Positions 34,660 to 43,497 of a DNA stretch of 64,000 nt are shown one piece after another; the stretch's first letter is position 1, and every line of letters starts with the position of its first letter. The notes under the pieces were generated by a model. The model searched no databases. It was given only the letters and a program-made list of their open reading frames with translations, and was not told where the DNA came from. A program made the position numbers and the translations under genes. Source of the stretch: JAPOXK01 sp965220315 (GTDB lineage: Bacteria > Chloroflexota > Dehalococcoidia > Bin125); assembly GCA_965220315.1 (NCBI GenBank), contig CBDCPP010000002.1, positions 868,001-932,000 of the forward strand. The letters are read 5' to 3'.

Positions 34660-34676
34660 AGGCACCGGCTCAGACC

Positions 34677-35000
34677 GTGTCGTTGCAACGTATCCGCACA
34701 ACCGGCGCTGGAAAGCCCAGCGACTTCCCTGGTTCGCTGCACGCTGTTGGTTTAAGAGTCCCTGCGGGCACGACTATTCTTGACCGCTGCGCAGCTGGCC
34801 CCACGGCGTTAATAGCGACCAAGGGACAGCTCAAAGTTGGGACGGACGATGATGACGCCGTGCTGGCGCCTGGAGAAGGGGTCCTGCTGCTCGCCGGGGC
34901 CCGATATTCGCTTCGTGCCGAGGAGGACGCACTGGCGTTGCTCTTCGAGCTGCCGCTGACCAAGGCGGAGGCTCCGGAAGACAACGCAGCTCGAGCGTAG
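34677..35000 (+). CDS. Small cupin-like protein
   Basis: A 107-residue protein with a single beta-barrel-like pattern: RVPAGTTILDRCAAGPTALIATKGQLKVG followed by VLAPGEGVLLLAGARYSLRAEEDALALLFELPL. The Gly/Pro spacing is that of a cupin, but the usual metal His residues are absent, so a binding or structural role is more likely than catalysis. It is 17 bases after acpP and may be part of the same transcript. Confidence 0.55.
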   Translation: MSLQRIRTTGAGKPSDFPGSLHAVGLRVPAGTTILDRCAAGPTALIATKGQLKVGTDDDDAVLAPGEGVLLLAGARYSLRAEEDALALLFELPLTKAEAPEDNAARA

Positions 35001-35005
35001 ACGTA

Positions 35006-35941
35006 TTATCCAGTTACGCGCAGGACCTTCGCGGGTCGCCAGAGTCCGGATCCGGGTGAGGCCGCGACGAGCACGGCCACTACCCGGCCCGCGCGATCCT
35101 TGGCCAACAGTTGCGGCCCATGATCCTTGCGCGGCTGGATGTGCAGCGGCTGGCCCTGTATCAGGCGCGTGACTTGGTCGTCGGCAAGGACGACGCGCTG
35201 CCAGTCTTCGAAGAAATGGTCAAGGGGGACGGCGTGCTCCCAGCCGGTCGCGGTTGCGAAGGCCGCTTCGAGGGCATCGGGTGTGATCGCCTCATCGGCG
35301 CCGACCGTGCCGATGGCGGTGCGCCGCATCTCGACGAGATGCGCGCCGCAGCCCAGCGCCGCGCCGAGGTCGCGTGCGATGGCGCGGACGTAAGTTCCGG
35401 TGCTGCAGGTCACGGCGATGCCGAGTTCGGGTGGCTGCCAGTCGTCGATGGTGAGTTCGTGGACGATCACCGCACGCGCTTGCAGGGCAAGCGGGTCGCC
35501 GCGGCGGGCGGCGCGATGCGCAACTACGCCTTTCACCTTGATGGCGCTGAAAGTCGGTGGCACTTGGGAGATGGCGCCGCGGAAGGGCATGGCGGCAGCG
35601 TCGATTTGCGCGCGTGTTAAGGGAGGCACGGGAGCCTCAGTGAGTACATCGCCGTGGGCATCGTCGGTGTCGGTACTGATGCCGAGCCGCAGGCGGGCGG
35701 TGTAGCGCTTGGGGTAGGCCGAGAGGTACTCGATCAGGCGTGTGGCCGGCCCGACGAAGAGCGGGAGGAGACCGGTGGCTAGAGGATCAAGCGTACCGGC
35801 ATGGCCAATGCGCCGCACGCCGGTGAGCCGGCGAAGTAGGTTAACGATGTCGTGGGAGGTGGGGCCAGCAGGCTTATCGATCAGAAAGAGCGCGGCGGGA
35901 GGGCGTTGGCCACTCGCGCGGGATGCGGGCCCAGCGTTCAT
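35006..35941 (-). CDS. truB: tRNA pseudouridine-55 synthase
   Basis: Makes pseudouridine 55 in the T-arm of tRNAs. 311 residues. Catalytic Asp in GHAGTLDPLATGLLPLFVG; TruB elements KPAGPTSHDIV, YTARLRLGISTDTDDAHGD and STGTYVRAIARDLG. A C-terminal domain (from about 230) contains a PUA-like RKDHGPQLLAKDRAGRVVAVLV. It overlaps rbfA by 4 bp and converges on the cupin gene. Confidence 0.93.
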   Translation of the reverse strand: MNAGPASRASGQRPPAALFLIDKPAGPTSHDIVNLLRRLTGVRRIGHAGTLDPLATGLLPLFVGPATRLIEYLSAYPKRYTARLRLGISTDTDDAHGDVLTEAPVPPLTRAQIDAAAMPFRGAISQVPPTFSAIKVKGVVAHRAARRGDPLALQARAVIVHELTIDDWQPPELGIAVTCSTGTYVRAIARDLGAALGCGAHLVEMRRTAIGTVGADEAITPDALEAAFATATGWEHAVPLDHFFEDWQRVVLADDQVTRLIQGQPLHIQPRKDHGPQLLAKDRAGRVVAVLVAASPGSGLWRPAKVLRVTG

Positions 35942-36321
35942 CTAGCTGCGGCCGGGCCGGTGCGGGCGGCGCGGTCCTCTTGGCCGACTTGGTCGATGAA
36001 TTGGAGCATCTCTTGGTCGCGGCGGAGGCGCTCGTCGTGCTCGAAGCGCAGCGAGGGGATGGACTTGAGTGTGAGGCGTGGCTTGAGCTGTCGGCGAATG
36101 AAAGTGCTGCCGCGGTTAAGCGCGTCGATCGCGGCAGCTTGCTCCGCCTTCGATCCCAGGATAGAGACGTGCACGCGCGCCTGACGGAAGTCCGAGGAGA
36201 GGTGGACTTCGGTGACGGAGAGTAGCTCTACTTGGAGACGAGGGTCCTTGAGTTCACGCGTGATTATCTCTGCGACGAGCTCGCGCAACAGGTCGTTGAG
36301 GCGTTCGCTGCGGCGCGACAC
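35938..36321 (-). CDS. rbfA: Ribosome-binding factor A
   Basis: Small KH-type factor for 30S maturation, 127 residues. Recognised by SERLNDLLRELVAEIITRELKDPRL, VTEVHLSSDFRQARVHVS and LRFEHDERLRRDQEMLQFI. It lies between infB (3 bases upstream) and truB, the conserved bacterial order. Confidence 0.92.
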   Translation of the reverse strand: MSRRSERLNDLLRELVAEIITRELKDPRLQVELLSVTEVHLSSDFRQARVHVSILGSKAEQAAAIDALNRGSTFIRRQLKPRLTLKSIPSLRFEHDERLRRDQEMLQFIDQVGQEDRAARTGPAAAR

Positions 36322-36324
36322 GGC

Positions 36325-38142
36325 TCATACCCGGCTGGGAGCGGGCTTGCGTCGAATCACGCGAGCCTGCTGCTCTTCGTGGAAGAACTCAAGACGGTCC
36401 CCTGACTCGAAATCCTGGAAGCCCTCTAAGGCAACGCCGAACTCCTGCCCGGTCTGTATCTCACGGGCATCGTTTTGGAAGCGTCGGAGACTGGCGATGG
36501 CACCGGTGGCGAGTTCTTGGTCTTTGCGGAAGACACGTACGCGCTGGTCGCGACGGACGGTGCCTTCGTTCAGGCGGCTGCCGGCGATGTTGCCGAGGCG
36601 CCGGATGGGAAAGACTTGCAAGACTTCGGCTTGAGCATCGACGACCGTGACGGTGACTGGCTCGAGCATGCCGGTCAGCGCAGCCTCCACCTCTTGCACA
36701 AGCTTGTAGATCACGTCGTACTGGCGGATCTCGATACCCTCGCTCTCGGCGAGCTTTTGGGCGCCGGGCGCGGCGCGTGCGTTGAATGCGATGATGATTC
36801 CTTTGGCGGCCAGTGCGAGGTTGACGTCCGATTCGGTCACGTCCCCGGCGGCGGCGTGAATCACCTTGATATGCACGGTGTCGGCGGAGAGTTGCTCAAT
36901 ACTTTGGCGGATGGGGTCCACGCTGCCTTGAACGTCCGCCTTGAGAATGAGATTGAGCTCCTTGGTGTCGCCACTGCTGATCTCTCCGAAGAGAGTATCT
37001 AGGCGGGCGGCGTGCTGTAGTTGGGCTGTTGCGGCTTCGCGCGCGCGCTTTGCTTCTTCATACTGGGCCTTAGCGACCTTCTCATTCTCAACCACACGGA
37101 AGTGGTCGCCGGCCACAGCAACTGCTTGCACGCCCAGCATCGAAACAGGAGTAGATGGACCTGCGGTCTTGATGCGCGCGCCGGTGAAGTCGAATAGGGC
37201 TTTGACCTTGCCCCAAGTGTCACCGATGAGCAGAGCGTCGCCGACATTGAGGATACCGCGCTGCACCAGCAAGGTGGTACGCGTTCCCTGTCGGCGGTCC
37301 AGCGCGGCCTCCAGCACTACCCCTGCAGCATTGCGGTCCGGGTTCGCCCGGAACTCCTCCAGCTCGGCAAGAGCCACGATCGTTTCGAGTAGGTCGTCGA
37401 TCCCTTGCTTAGTCACTGTGGAGACGGGCACAAACGGGATATCACCGCCGTAGGCTTCAATGAGAACTTCGTGCTCCGCGAGCTGCCGTTGGGCGCGGTC
37501 GGGGTCGGCATTCGCGAGGTCGATCTTGGTAAGCGCGACGATCATCGGCACTTCGGCGGCACGGATGTGGTTGATCGCTTCGACAGTCTGAGGCATGACG
37601 CCGTCGTCAGCGGCGACGACGAGAATGGCGATATCGGTTGCTTCGGCGCCGCGGGCACGCATCTGTGTGAAGGCTTCATGACCAGGGGTATCCAGGAAAG
37701 TGATGAAGTTGCCATGGACCGAGGCCTGGTAAGCGCCGATATGTTGGGTGATGCCGCCGGCCTCACCGCTGGCGATATGCGTGTCGCGGATCAGATCGAG
37801 CAAGCTAGTTTTACCGTGGTCGACGTGTCCCAACATCGCTACGACGGCGGGGCGGGGCTTTAGCGTGGCCGGATCAGCGGCTTCCTCTCCGAAGAGGTTG
37901 GGTGCTTGCGTCTCCTCGACAGTTTCGCTGTGCTCGATGGGATCAAGGCCGAAGTCTGTGGCGACTTTCGCAGCGGTTTCGAAGTCGATGGTTTTAGTGA
38001 TGTCGACCATCAGGCCGTGGGTGATCAAGGACTTGACGACCATCACGCCGCTGGTGCCCAGAAGTTCGCCGAGCTCGCGCACGGTTAGGGCGCGTGGGAT
38101 CTTTACGCGCTGCTTTTCGGTGTGTTTGGCGTCAGTAGTCAT
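36325..38142 (-). CDS. infB: Translation initiation factor IF-2
   Basis: GTPase that places initiator tRNA on the 30S subunit. At 605 residues it is one of the short forms: the long charged N-terminal region is missing, and only one IF2_N-like segment (LTVRELGELLGTSGVMVVKSLI) precedes the G domain. G motifs: GHVDHGKTS, DTPGHEAF and, in place of NKxD, TKID. Domains II-IV follow, with IKVIHAAAGDVTESDVNLA and AIASLRRFQNDAREIQTGQEFGV. Only 4 bases separate its stop from the ylxR region. Confidence 0.93.
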   Translation of the reverse strand: MTTDAKHTEKQRVKIPRALTVRELGELLGTSGVMVVKSLITHGLMVDITKTIDFETAAKVATDFGLDPIEHSETVEETQAPNLFGEEAADPATLKPRPAVVAMLGHVDHGKTSLLDLIRDTHIASGEAGGITQHIGAYQASVHGNFITFLDTPGHEAFTQMRARGAEATDIAILVVAADDGVMPQTVEAINHIRAAEVPMIVALTKIDLANADPDRAQRQLAEHEVLIEAYGGDIPFVPVSTVTKQGIDDLLETIVALAELEEFRANPDRNAAGVVLEAALDRRQGTRTTLLVQRGILNVGDALLIGDTWGKVKALFDFTGARIKTAGPSTPVSMLGVQAVAVAGDHFRVVENEKVAKAQYEEAKRAREAATAQLQHAARLDTLFGEISSGDTKELNLILKADVQGSVDPIRQSIEQLSADTVHIKVIHAAAGDVTESDVNLALAAKGIIIAFNARAAPGAQKLAESEGIEIRQYDVIYKLVQEVEAALTGMLEPVTVTVVDAQAEVLQVFPIRRLGNIAGSRLNEGTVRRDQRVRVFRKDQELATGAIASLRRFQNDAREIQTGQEFGVALEGFQDFESGDRLEFFHEEQQARVIRRKPAPSRV

Positions 38143-38146
38143 CGCC

Positions 38147-38440
38147 CTATCCGGTCTCTGCGGCTGGGAAGTTCGCCCCGATCCGCTGTAGCCGCTCGTG
38201 GTCGGCGTTGCTCAGTGTAGTGCGGAGTGCGTTAGCTAGGCGCTTGCCCTTGAGCGCCTTTTCCCAACAGGCGGTCTTGGGACACAGATAAGCGCCACGG
38301 CCGGCAGTACGTTCTTCTTGATCGACAAGGACCATCCTCTCGGTGGTGCGGACCAAGCGCACGAACACCTGCTGAGGGGCCGTGCGGCGACAGCCTACAC
38401 AGGTTCGCTGCGGTGTGCGTTTCGCTCGCCGCGCTGTCAC
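38147..38440 (-). CDS. ylxR: YlxR-family RNA-binding protein
   Basis: A 97-residue member of the YlxR (DUF448) family found between nusA and infB. Signature: PQRTCVGCRRTAP near residue 10, then RTAGRGAYLCPKTACWEKALKGKRLANAL. GTG at 38440 has AGAGGAG ten bases upstream and starts 8 bases after the nusA stop. The frame stays open to 38935, but that extension overlaps nusA in another frame and is Pro/Ser/Arg-rich noise. Confidence 0.88.
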   Translation of the reverse strand: MTARRAKRTPQRTCVGCRRTAPQQVFVRLVRTTERMVLVDQEERTAGRGAYLCPKTACWEKALKGKRLANALRTTLSNADHERLQRIGANFPAAETG

Positions 38441-38447
38441 GCGGCCG

Positions 38448-39959
38448 CTACTCCTCTGCGAGATAGTCCGAGTAGGGATCCTCGTCGAGACCCTCGTCGG
38501 TTTCCACGTAGCGGATCTTACGTTGCTTCTTCTTCTGTTTGGGTTCCGTGGCGGGGCGAGCCAGCACCTCCTCCGCAAAGCGGATCTTGCCGGGCTCACT
38601 GGGTGGTGGGGCCGCGACTTCGAGTTCGGCGGCAGCTGGCTCGATCTCTTCTTCGGGTATGGCCTCTTCGGATTCTTGGAGCGGCAGCTCGCGGCGTGCG
38701 GGGGCGGGGGTTGCCGTTGCGGCGGTGACGGGCTCCGGCGTGGGAGTGGCGGCTGGCTGGACTTTGACGGTAGCCGACGCGGGCACCACCGGTTTTGGTA
38801 GTTCGGGCTGTGGTGCGAGAGGGCCCAGTCCTTCTTCGAGCAGCTTCTCCGCGAGTGATTGTGCCTTGATATCGATACGTAGACCGGTGAGGCGAGCGGC
38901 CAGCCTCGCGTTCTGTCCTTCTTTGCCGATGGCAAGCGAGAGCTGCTTGTTCGGCACGGCTACCTCGGCGGTGTTGGTGTCCGGCAGCAACCGCACGGCT
39001 AGCACTTGGGCAGGGCTGAGCGCATGCGCGACGTAACGACGCGGGTCGGGGTCCCACTGGATGACATCAATGCGTTCGCCTTGAAGTTCGTTGACGACAT
39101 TTTGGATGCGTATGCCGCGCATGCCGACGCAGGCGCCGACAGGGTCAAGTCCATCTTGGTTGCTGTGCACGGCGACTTTGGTACGGTGCCCGGCCTCTCG
39201 CGCGATCCCTTTGACTTCTACTTGGCCGCGGAAGATTTCAGGGACCTCGAGTTCGAAGAGGCGCTTGATCAAGTTCTTGTGGGTACGGGAAACGACGACC
39301 TGGGGGCCTTTGGTGCCCATGAGTACCTCTAGGAGGTATACACGGATGCGCTGGCCGGGCCGGTAGTGTTCCATCCGGATTTGCTCGGAGGGTGGGAGTA
39401 CAGCCTCCGTACGGCCAAGGTCTACGATCACCTGGCGGGACTCGAGCCGCTGGACAACGCCCGAGAGGATGTCGCCTTCCTGACCGGAGTACTCGTCGAA
39501 GACGACCTCACGCTCCGCTTCGCGAAGGCGTTGCAGGACCACTTGCTTCGCGGTCTGCGCGGCGATGCGTCCGGCCACGCCCACGGTGTGGTCTTGTACG
39601 AGCATCTGCCCGATTTGGATGCCGGGCTGGATCTCAAGGGCGGCCTGGTGCTCGATCTGAAGATCGGGGTCGGCAATATCCTCTTCGATCTCGACGACCT
39701 CGATCTCGGACCACACCCTGAGAGCGCCTGATACTCGGTCGATCTTGACTTTGACATCACCGCGGATGTTGTAGTCGCGTTTGTAGGCGGCGGCGAGTGC
39801 GGACTCGACCGCGTCGAAGACAATAGGCTCCGGCAGGTTTTTTTCTGCCGTAAGGGTAGTGATCGCGGTGAGGAAGTCGGGTGGGAGTGTTGCGGGCGCG
39901 GGTGCTGCTGCGGTAGTCATGCCAGTCTTGGTCGCATCCGTATTCATTTGTGGTACCAC
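38448..39959 (-). CDS. nusA: Transcription termination/antitermination factor NusA
   Basis: 503 residues. N-terminal RNA-polymerase-binding domain (AVESALAAAYKRDYN), S1 domain (near LSGVVQRLESRQVIVDLGRTEAVLP), and two KH domains with VGACVGMRGIRIQNVVNELQGERIDVI and LSLAIGKEGQNARLAARLTGLRIDI. After about residue 385 comes a long Pro/Ala/Glu-rich region and an acidic tail (EDPYSDYLAEE). GTG at 39959 is six bases after GAGAGG; ATG at 39947 is the alternative. No rimP gene precedes it. Confidence 0.92.
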   Translation of the reverse strand: MVPQMNTDATKTGMTTAAAPAPATLPPDFLTAITTLTAEKNLPEPIVFDAVESALAAAYKRDYNIRGDVKVKIDRVSGALRVWSEIEVVEIEEDIADPDLQIEHQAALEIQPGIQIGQMLVQDHTVGVAGRIAAQTAKQVVLQRLREAEREVVFDEYSGQEGDILSGVVQRLESRQVIVDLGRTEAVLPPSEQIRMEHYRPGQRIRVYLLEVLMGTKGPQVVVSRTHKNLIKRLFELEVPEIFRGQVEVKGIAREAGHRTKVAVHSNQDGLDPVGACVGMRGIRIQNVVNELQGERIDVIQWDPDPRRYVAHALSPAQVLAVRLLPDTNTAEVAVPNKQLSLAIGKEGQNARLAARLTGLRIDIKAQSLAEKLLEEGLGPLAPQPELPKPVVPASATVKVQPAATPTPEPVTAATATPAPARRELPLQESEEAIPEEEIEPAAAELEVAAPPPSEPGKIRFAEEVLARPATEPKQKKKQRKIRYVETDEGLDEDPYSDYLAEE

Positions 39960-40020
39960 TCAAGGCCTCTCGATACTTGCGCTCGCTGCGCCGCCCTGGC
40001 GCTACATTGAACGCGGTATC

Positions 40021-40045
40021 AAAAAAGGTGGGCCAAGCCCACCTT
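40021..40045 (-). terminator. Intrinsic terminator after proS
   Basis: On the minus strand a 9-bp stem (AAGGTGGGC / GCCCACCTT) with a 3-base loop (TTG) is followed by a run of T from the AAAAAA at 40021-40026. It lies between the proS stop and the nusA start and should end the proS transcript, so nusA needs its own promoter or readthrough. Confidence 0.82.
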
Positions 40046-40113
40046 CAGCGAGACACGCTTTCAGTTTCACAACTAATGTAGCAGAGGTTGCGACGGCCGT
40101 CTGTTTTACGGGG

Positions 40114-41829
40114 CTAGCAGCCCGTCGCGTCTGCTAAGGCAGCGGTCGTAGCGGCGAGAAGGTTTGCGCGAGCGACTTGCTGCACCACTGCCGTGTTGCG
40201 GGCTTTGAATTCCACGACATTGTTCTTGAGGCTGCGGGGGCTGAGCGTGAGGCGCAGCGGCATCCCGAGGAGGTCGGCGTCGTTGAATTTGACTCCGGGA
40301 CGCTCGCTGCGGTCGTCGATGAGGAGACTGTAGCCGGCGGCTTCGAGTTCCGCTTCCACCGATGCGACTAGCGCGCGGATCTCGTCCGTGTCTGCGTCGA
40401 TCGCAACGATGTAGATGTCGTAAGGAGCGACGGAGCGGGGCCAGCGGATCCCACCCTCGTCGTGATTCGCTTCGATGATCGCTGCTAGCAGTCGCTCCAA
40501 GCCGATGCCATAGCAGCCCATGATAGGAAAGCACTGCTCACCATTGGCGGCAGAAAAGGTGGTGGCCATCTTCTCGCTATAGCCGGTGCCGAGCTTGAAG
40601 ACGTGGCCCAGCTCGATGGCTCGGTGCGTTTCCAGCGGCTCGCTACAGCGGGGACAAGGCAAGCCTGCCTGGGCGGAGCCGATATCGCCGATGGTCTCGG
40701 CGGTCCAGTCGCGGCCGTAGTTGGTGTTGCGAAGGTGTACGTTTGGCTTATTAGCGCCGGCGACGAGGTTGGGGGCGTCCGGGATGGATATGTCGGCGAC
40801 TACGCGGACGTTTGTGAGGCCGACAGGCGAAGCGTAGCCGGCTGTCCAACCAGCGGCGGCGACTGCTTGATCGTCCATGGAACGGAGGTCGCGGGCGCTG
40901 AGGAGGTTAGCCAGCTTGACTTCGTTCACCTCTAGATCGCCGCGGATCACGACAAAGGTGGGCGCGCCGTCCGCGAGGTAGAAGATCGCCTTGGCAGTTT
41001 GGTGAGGGGCGATCTGCAGGTAGTCGGCCAGAGCCTCAATAGTTGTGATCCCTGGTGTAGCTATTTCTTCCAAAGGAAGAAGGGTTTCCTCAACAGGGTC
41101 ACCGCGCTGGAACTCCGCGCGTTCGGTATTGGCGCCGTAGCGGCAGTTGAGGCAAAGGGCGATGGTGTCTTCGCCAATTTCGGAGAGGAAGACGAACTCC
41201 TGGGAGATCTTGCCGCCGATGGCGCCGGAGTCGGCCTCGACAGGCAGGGTGGGAACGCTGCAACGGTCGAAGATGTTGGTGTAGGCCCGTCGCATTGCGT
41301 CATAGGAGCGCTGAAAGCCTTCCTCGTCGCGATCGAAGGAGTACGCATCCTTCATGATGAATTGACGTACGCGTACCAGGCCTCCGCGCGGCCGCAGCTC
41401 GTCGCGGAATTTCTGCTGAATTTGGTAGAGCGTGACCGGGAGCTCGCGGTAGGACTGCACGGTTCGGCGCACGAGATCCGTAACCGACTCTTCGTGGGTG
41501 GGAGCCAGAACGTGCTCGTGCTCGCGCCGGTCGCGCAGGCGGAAGAGCACCTCGCCGTAGGCTTCGTCACGGCCGGTCTCACGCCAGAGTTCTAGCGGCT
41601 GGATGATTGGCATGAGGATTTCTTGGGCGCCGCCGGCGTCCATTTCGTCGCGGATGATCGCCTCGATTTTCCGTAACGCTCGCCAGGCCAGTGGCAGATA
41701 GGAATAAACGCCAGCGGAGAGCTGTGCGATCAAGCCGGCGCGCAGGAGTAGCTGATGATTAGCGCTCTCGGCCTCGGCTGGCGCCTCACGCAGTGTGCGT
41801 CCGAACAGTTGGCTCATGCGGGTGGCCAT
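40114..41829 (-). CDS. proS: Prolyl-tRNA synthetase, bacterial type with editing domain
   Basis: Charges tRNA-Pro. About 571 residues, the length of the bacterial form with an inserted editing (INS) domain between motifs 2 and 3. Start region MSQLFGRTLREAPAEAESANH; motif 2 around QFIMKDAYSFDRDEEGF; editing domain near FYLADGAPTFVVIRGDLEVNEVKLANLL; motif 3 CYGIGLERLLAAIIE; anticodon domain VAIDADTDEIRALVASVEAELEAAGY. ATG at 41829 is used; ATG 41817 (MSQLF) is also possible. The frame to 42162 overlaps the small membrane gene and is rejected. Confidence 0.93.
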   Translation of the reverse strand: MATRMSQLFGRTLREAPAEAESANHQLLLRAGLIAQLSAGVYSYLPLAWRALRKIEAIIRDEMDAGGAQEILMPIIQPLELWRETGRDEAYGEVLFRLRDRREHEHVLAPTHEESVTDLVRRTVQSYRELPVTLYQIQQKFRDELRPRGGLVRVRQFIMKDAYSFDRDEEGFQRSYDAMRRAYTNIFDRCSVPTLPVEADSGAIGGKISQEFVFLSEIGEDTIALCLNCRYGANTERAEFQRGDPVEETLLPLEEIATPGITTIEALADYLQIAPHQTAKAIFYLADGAPTFVVIRGDLEVNEVKLANLLSARDLRSMDDQAVAAAGWTAGYASPVGLTNVRVVADISIPDAPNLVAGANKPNVHLRNTNYGRDWTAETIGDIGSAQAGLPCPRCSEPLETHRAIELGHVFKLGTGYSEKMATTFSAANGEQCFPIMGCYGIGLERLLAAIIEANHDEGGIRWPRSVAPYDIYIVAIDADTDEIRALVASVEAELEAAGYSLLIDDRSERPGVKFNDADLLGMPLRLTLSPRSLKNNVVEFKARNTAVVQQVARANLLAATTAALADATGC

Positions 41830-41876
41830 GGCTCCGTTGAGTGTAGCCACGGTCCTGCTTGCGGGCCATGCGGACG

Positions 41877-42206
41877 TTAGCGGCGTGGTGGCATCGTAGG
41901 TTTCTGTAGGCCGAGCCGGGCGAAGCGTTGGCCTAGCGTGTACCGGTCCCAAGCAAAAAAAGCGAGCGCACTGAGGAGCGCGCCACCGGCTGGAGCGGTG
42001 AGCATGCTTATACCGACGCCGGTGCCGTTGTCCAGGCCGAGTAGCGGGACGAGCATTCCGCCCGCGGCTCCTCCCATGAGCGCGAAGGGGAAGGCCCAGA
42101 TCGCTCCATGGGCCTGCCGCCGAACGCTCAGCGCGATCCACGGCAGTAGTGCCAGCAAGCACCAGGTGAGGAGGAAGAGCGTTAGGAAAATGGTGTCGAA
42201 GAGCAC
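41877..42206 (-). CDS. Small integral membrane protein
   Basis: 109 residues with about three hydrophobic segments: FDTIFLTLFLLTWCLLALLPWIALSV, FPFALMGGAAGGMLVPLLGL and ISMLTAPAGGALLSALAFFAW. The Gly/Ala-rich helices are reminiscent of small transporter or assembly subunits, but I recognise no family. It lies between proS and the divergent ispG. Confidence 0.6.
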   Translation of the reverse strand: MLFDTIFLTLFLLTWCLLALLPWIALSVRRQAHGAIWAFPFALMGGAAGGMLVPLLGLDNGTGVGISMLTAPAGGALLSALAFFAWDRYTLGQRFARLGLQKPTMPPRR

Positions 42207-42317
42207 GGGGGCATGGTACCGACCGCGCGTATTGCGGAGTCGCGTAACATGGTGCTAACTCGTGTCAAGATGCCGGTGCGAGAATGCCTCCGCATGCTGG
42301 ATGGTTGAAGGGCGGCG

Positions 42318-43454
42318 ATGGCCGAACGTCATATTACGCGCGCCGTACGGGTTGGGCCGCTGACGCTGGGTGGAGGGGCGCCGATCGCGGTCCAGTCGAT
42401 GGCGGCGACGCGCACGCAGGACATTGATGCGACGGTGCGGCAGGTGGAGCTGATTGAGGCTGCGGGAGCCGATTTGGTGCGGGTGGCAGTGGACTCCAAG
42501 CGAGACGTGGAGGCGCTGGCGGAAGTACGGCAACGGACGTCGGCACCGCTCTCGGTCGACCTGCAGGAGAACTACCGGCTGGCGGTACTCGTGGCGCCCC
42601 ATGTGGACAAGATGCGCTACAACCCCGGGCACCTACACCACCATGAGAAGGATCGCACCGTTGAGCGGAAGGTGGCGTTCCTGGCGGAGGCGGCGATGGA
42701 GCACGACTGTGCGCTGCGCGTGGGAGTTAATTGTGGCTCGGTGGATCCACGGATGTTGGAGCGCTACGGCAGCGATCACGTCAGCGGGATGGTGGCCAGC
42801 GCGCTGGAGCATTGCGAGTTGCTGGACCGGATGGGGTTTGAACGCTACGTGGTTTCACTAAAGGATTCGGACTGGCGCAAGGTCGTGGAAGGAAATCAAC
42901 GTTTCGCGTCCGAGCGGCCCGATGTTCCGCTGCACTTGGGAGTGACGGAGGCCGGGATGCCACCGGAGGGTGAGATCAAGACACGGGTAGCTTTCGAGCA
43001 GCTGATCACGAAGGGGATCGGCGACACGGTCCGGGTTTCGCTGACGCTGCCTTTCGAGGAGAAAGGGCGCGAGGTGACGGTGGCGCGGGAGATCATTGCG
43101 GATATTCAGGCTGGGCGGTTCCGGTCGGTGCCCGCGTCGCTGGACCAAGGGTTGAACATCATTTCTTGCCCATCCTGCTCGCGGGTGGAGAACGAGGCAT
43201 TCATCGAGTTGGCGCAGGACGTCAAGGGGATGACGGCCTATGCCAAGGATCACGATGTCACCATTGCGGTGATGGGCTGCCGGGTGAACGGTCCTGGGGA
43301 AACGGACGACGCGGATCTTGGCTTATGGTGCGGGCCGGTTGCGGTCAACCTGAAGCGAGGCGAGAAGAGCTTGGGCTCCTACTCCTACGACGAGGTGCTG
43401 GGCAAGCTGCGGGGGGAGTTGGACGCGATCATCGCGGAGCGCGCCGCCGTCTAG
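42318..43454 (+). CDS. ispG: 4-hydroxy-3-methylbut-2-enyl diphosphate synthase
   Basis: [4Fe-4S] enzyme of the MEP isoprenoid pathway. 378 residues, the short bacterial form. Start RAVRVGPLTLGGGAPIAVQSMA; cluster ligands CPSC at about residue 280 and the later Cys in GCRVNGPGETDDADLG. It is on the opposite strand from its usual partners rseP and proS, converging on rseP with a 43-bp gap. With dxr nearby, two MEP-pathway steps are present in this window. Confidence 0.94.
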   Translation: MAERHITRAVRVGPLTLGGGAPIAVQSMAATRTQDIDATVRQVELIEAAGADLVRVAVDSKRDVEALAEVRQRTSAPLSVDLQENYRLAVLVAPHVDKMRYNPGHLHHHEKDRTVERKVAFLAEAAMEHDCALRVGVNCGSVDPRMLERYGSDHVSGMVASALEHCELLDRMGFERYVVSLKDSDWRKVVEGNQRFASERPDVPLHLGVTEAGMPPEGEIKTRVAFEQLITKGIGDTVRVSLTLPFEEKGREVTVAREIIADIQAGRFRSVPASLDQGLNIISCPSCSRVENEAFIELAQDVKGMTAYAKDHDVTIAVMGCRVNGPGETDDADLGLWCGPVAVNLKRGEKSLGSYSYDEVLGKLRGELDAIIAERAAV

Positions 43455-43497
43455 CGCCGGCTTGTGGCTCGTGAGGGTGCTTGCTTTCGCTCCACGC

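Noticed and set aside
36325..38142. TKID in place of NKxD as a sign of a broken IF-2
   Set aside because: Thr in place of Asn at this position is tolerated in many GTPases, and the rest of the G domain is intact.
38147..38935. 262-residue frame as an extended YlxR protein
   Set aside because: The upstream part overlaps nusA in another frame and is low-complexity; GTG 38440 has a good ribosome site.
41830..42162. Extended N-terminus of ProS
   Set aside because: Overlaps the small membrane protein gene in another frame; the standard ProS start is at 41829 or 41817.
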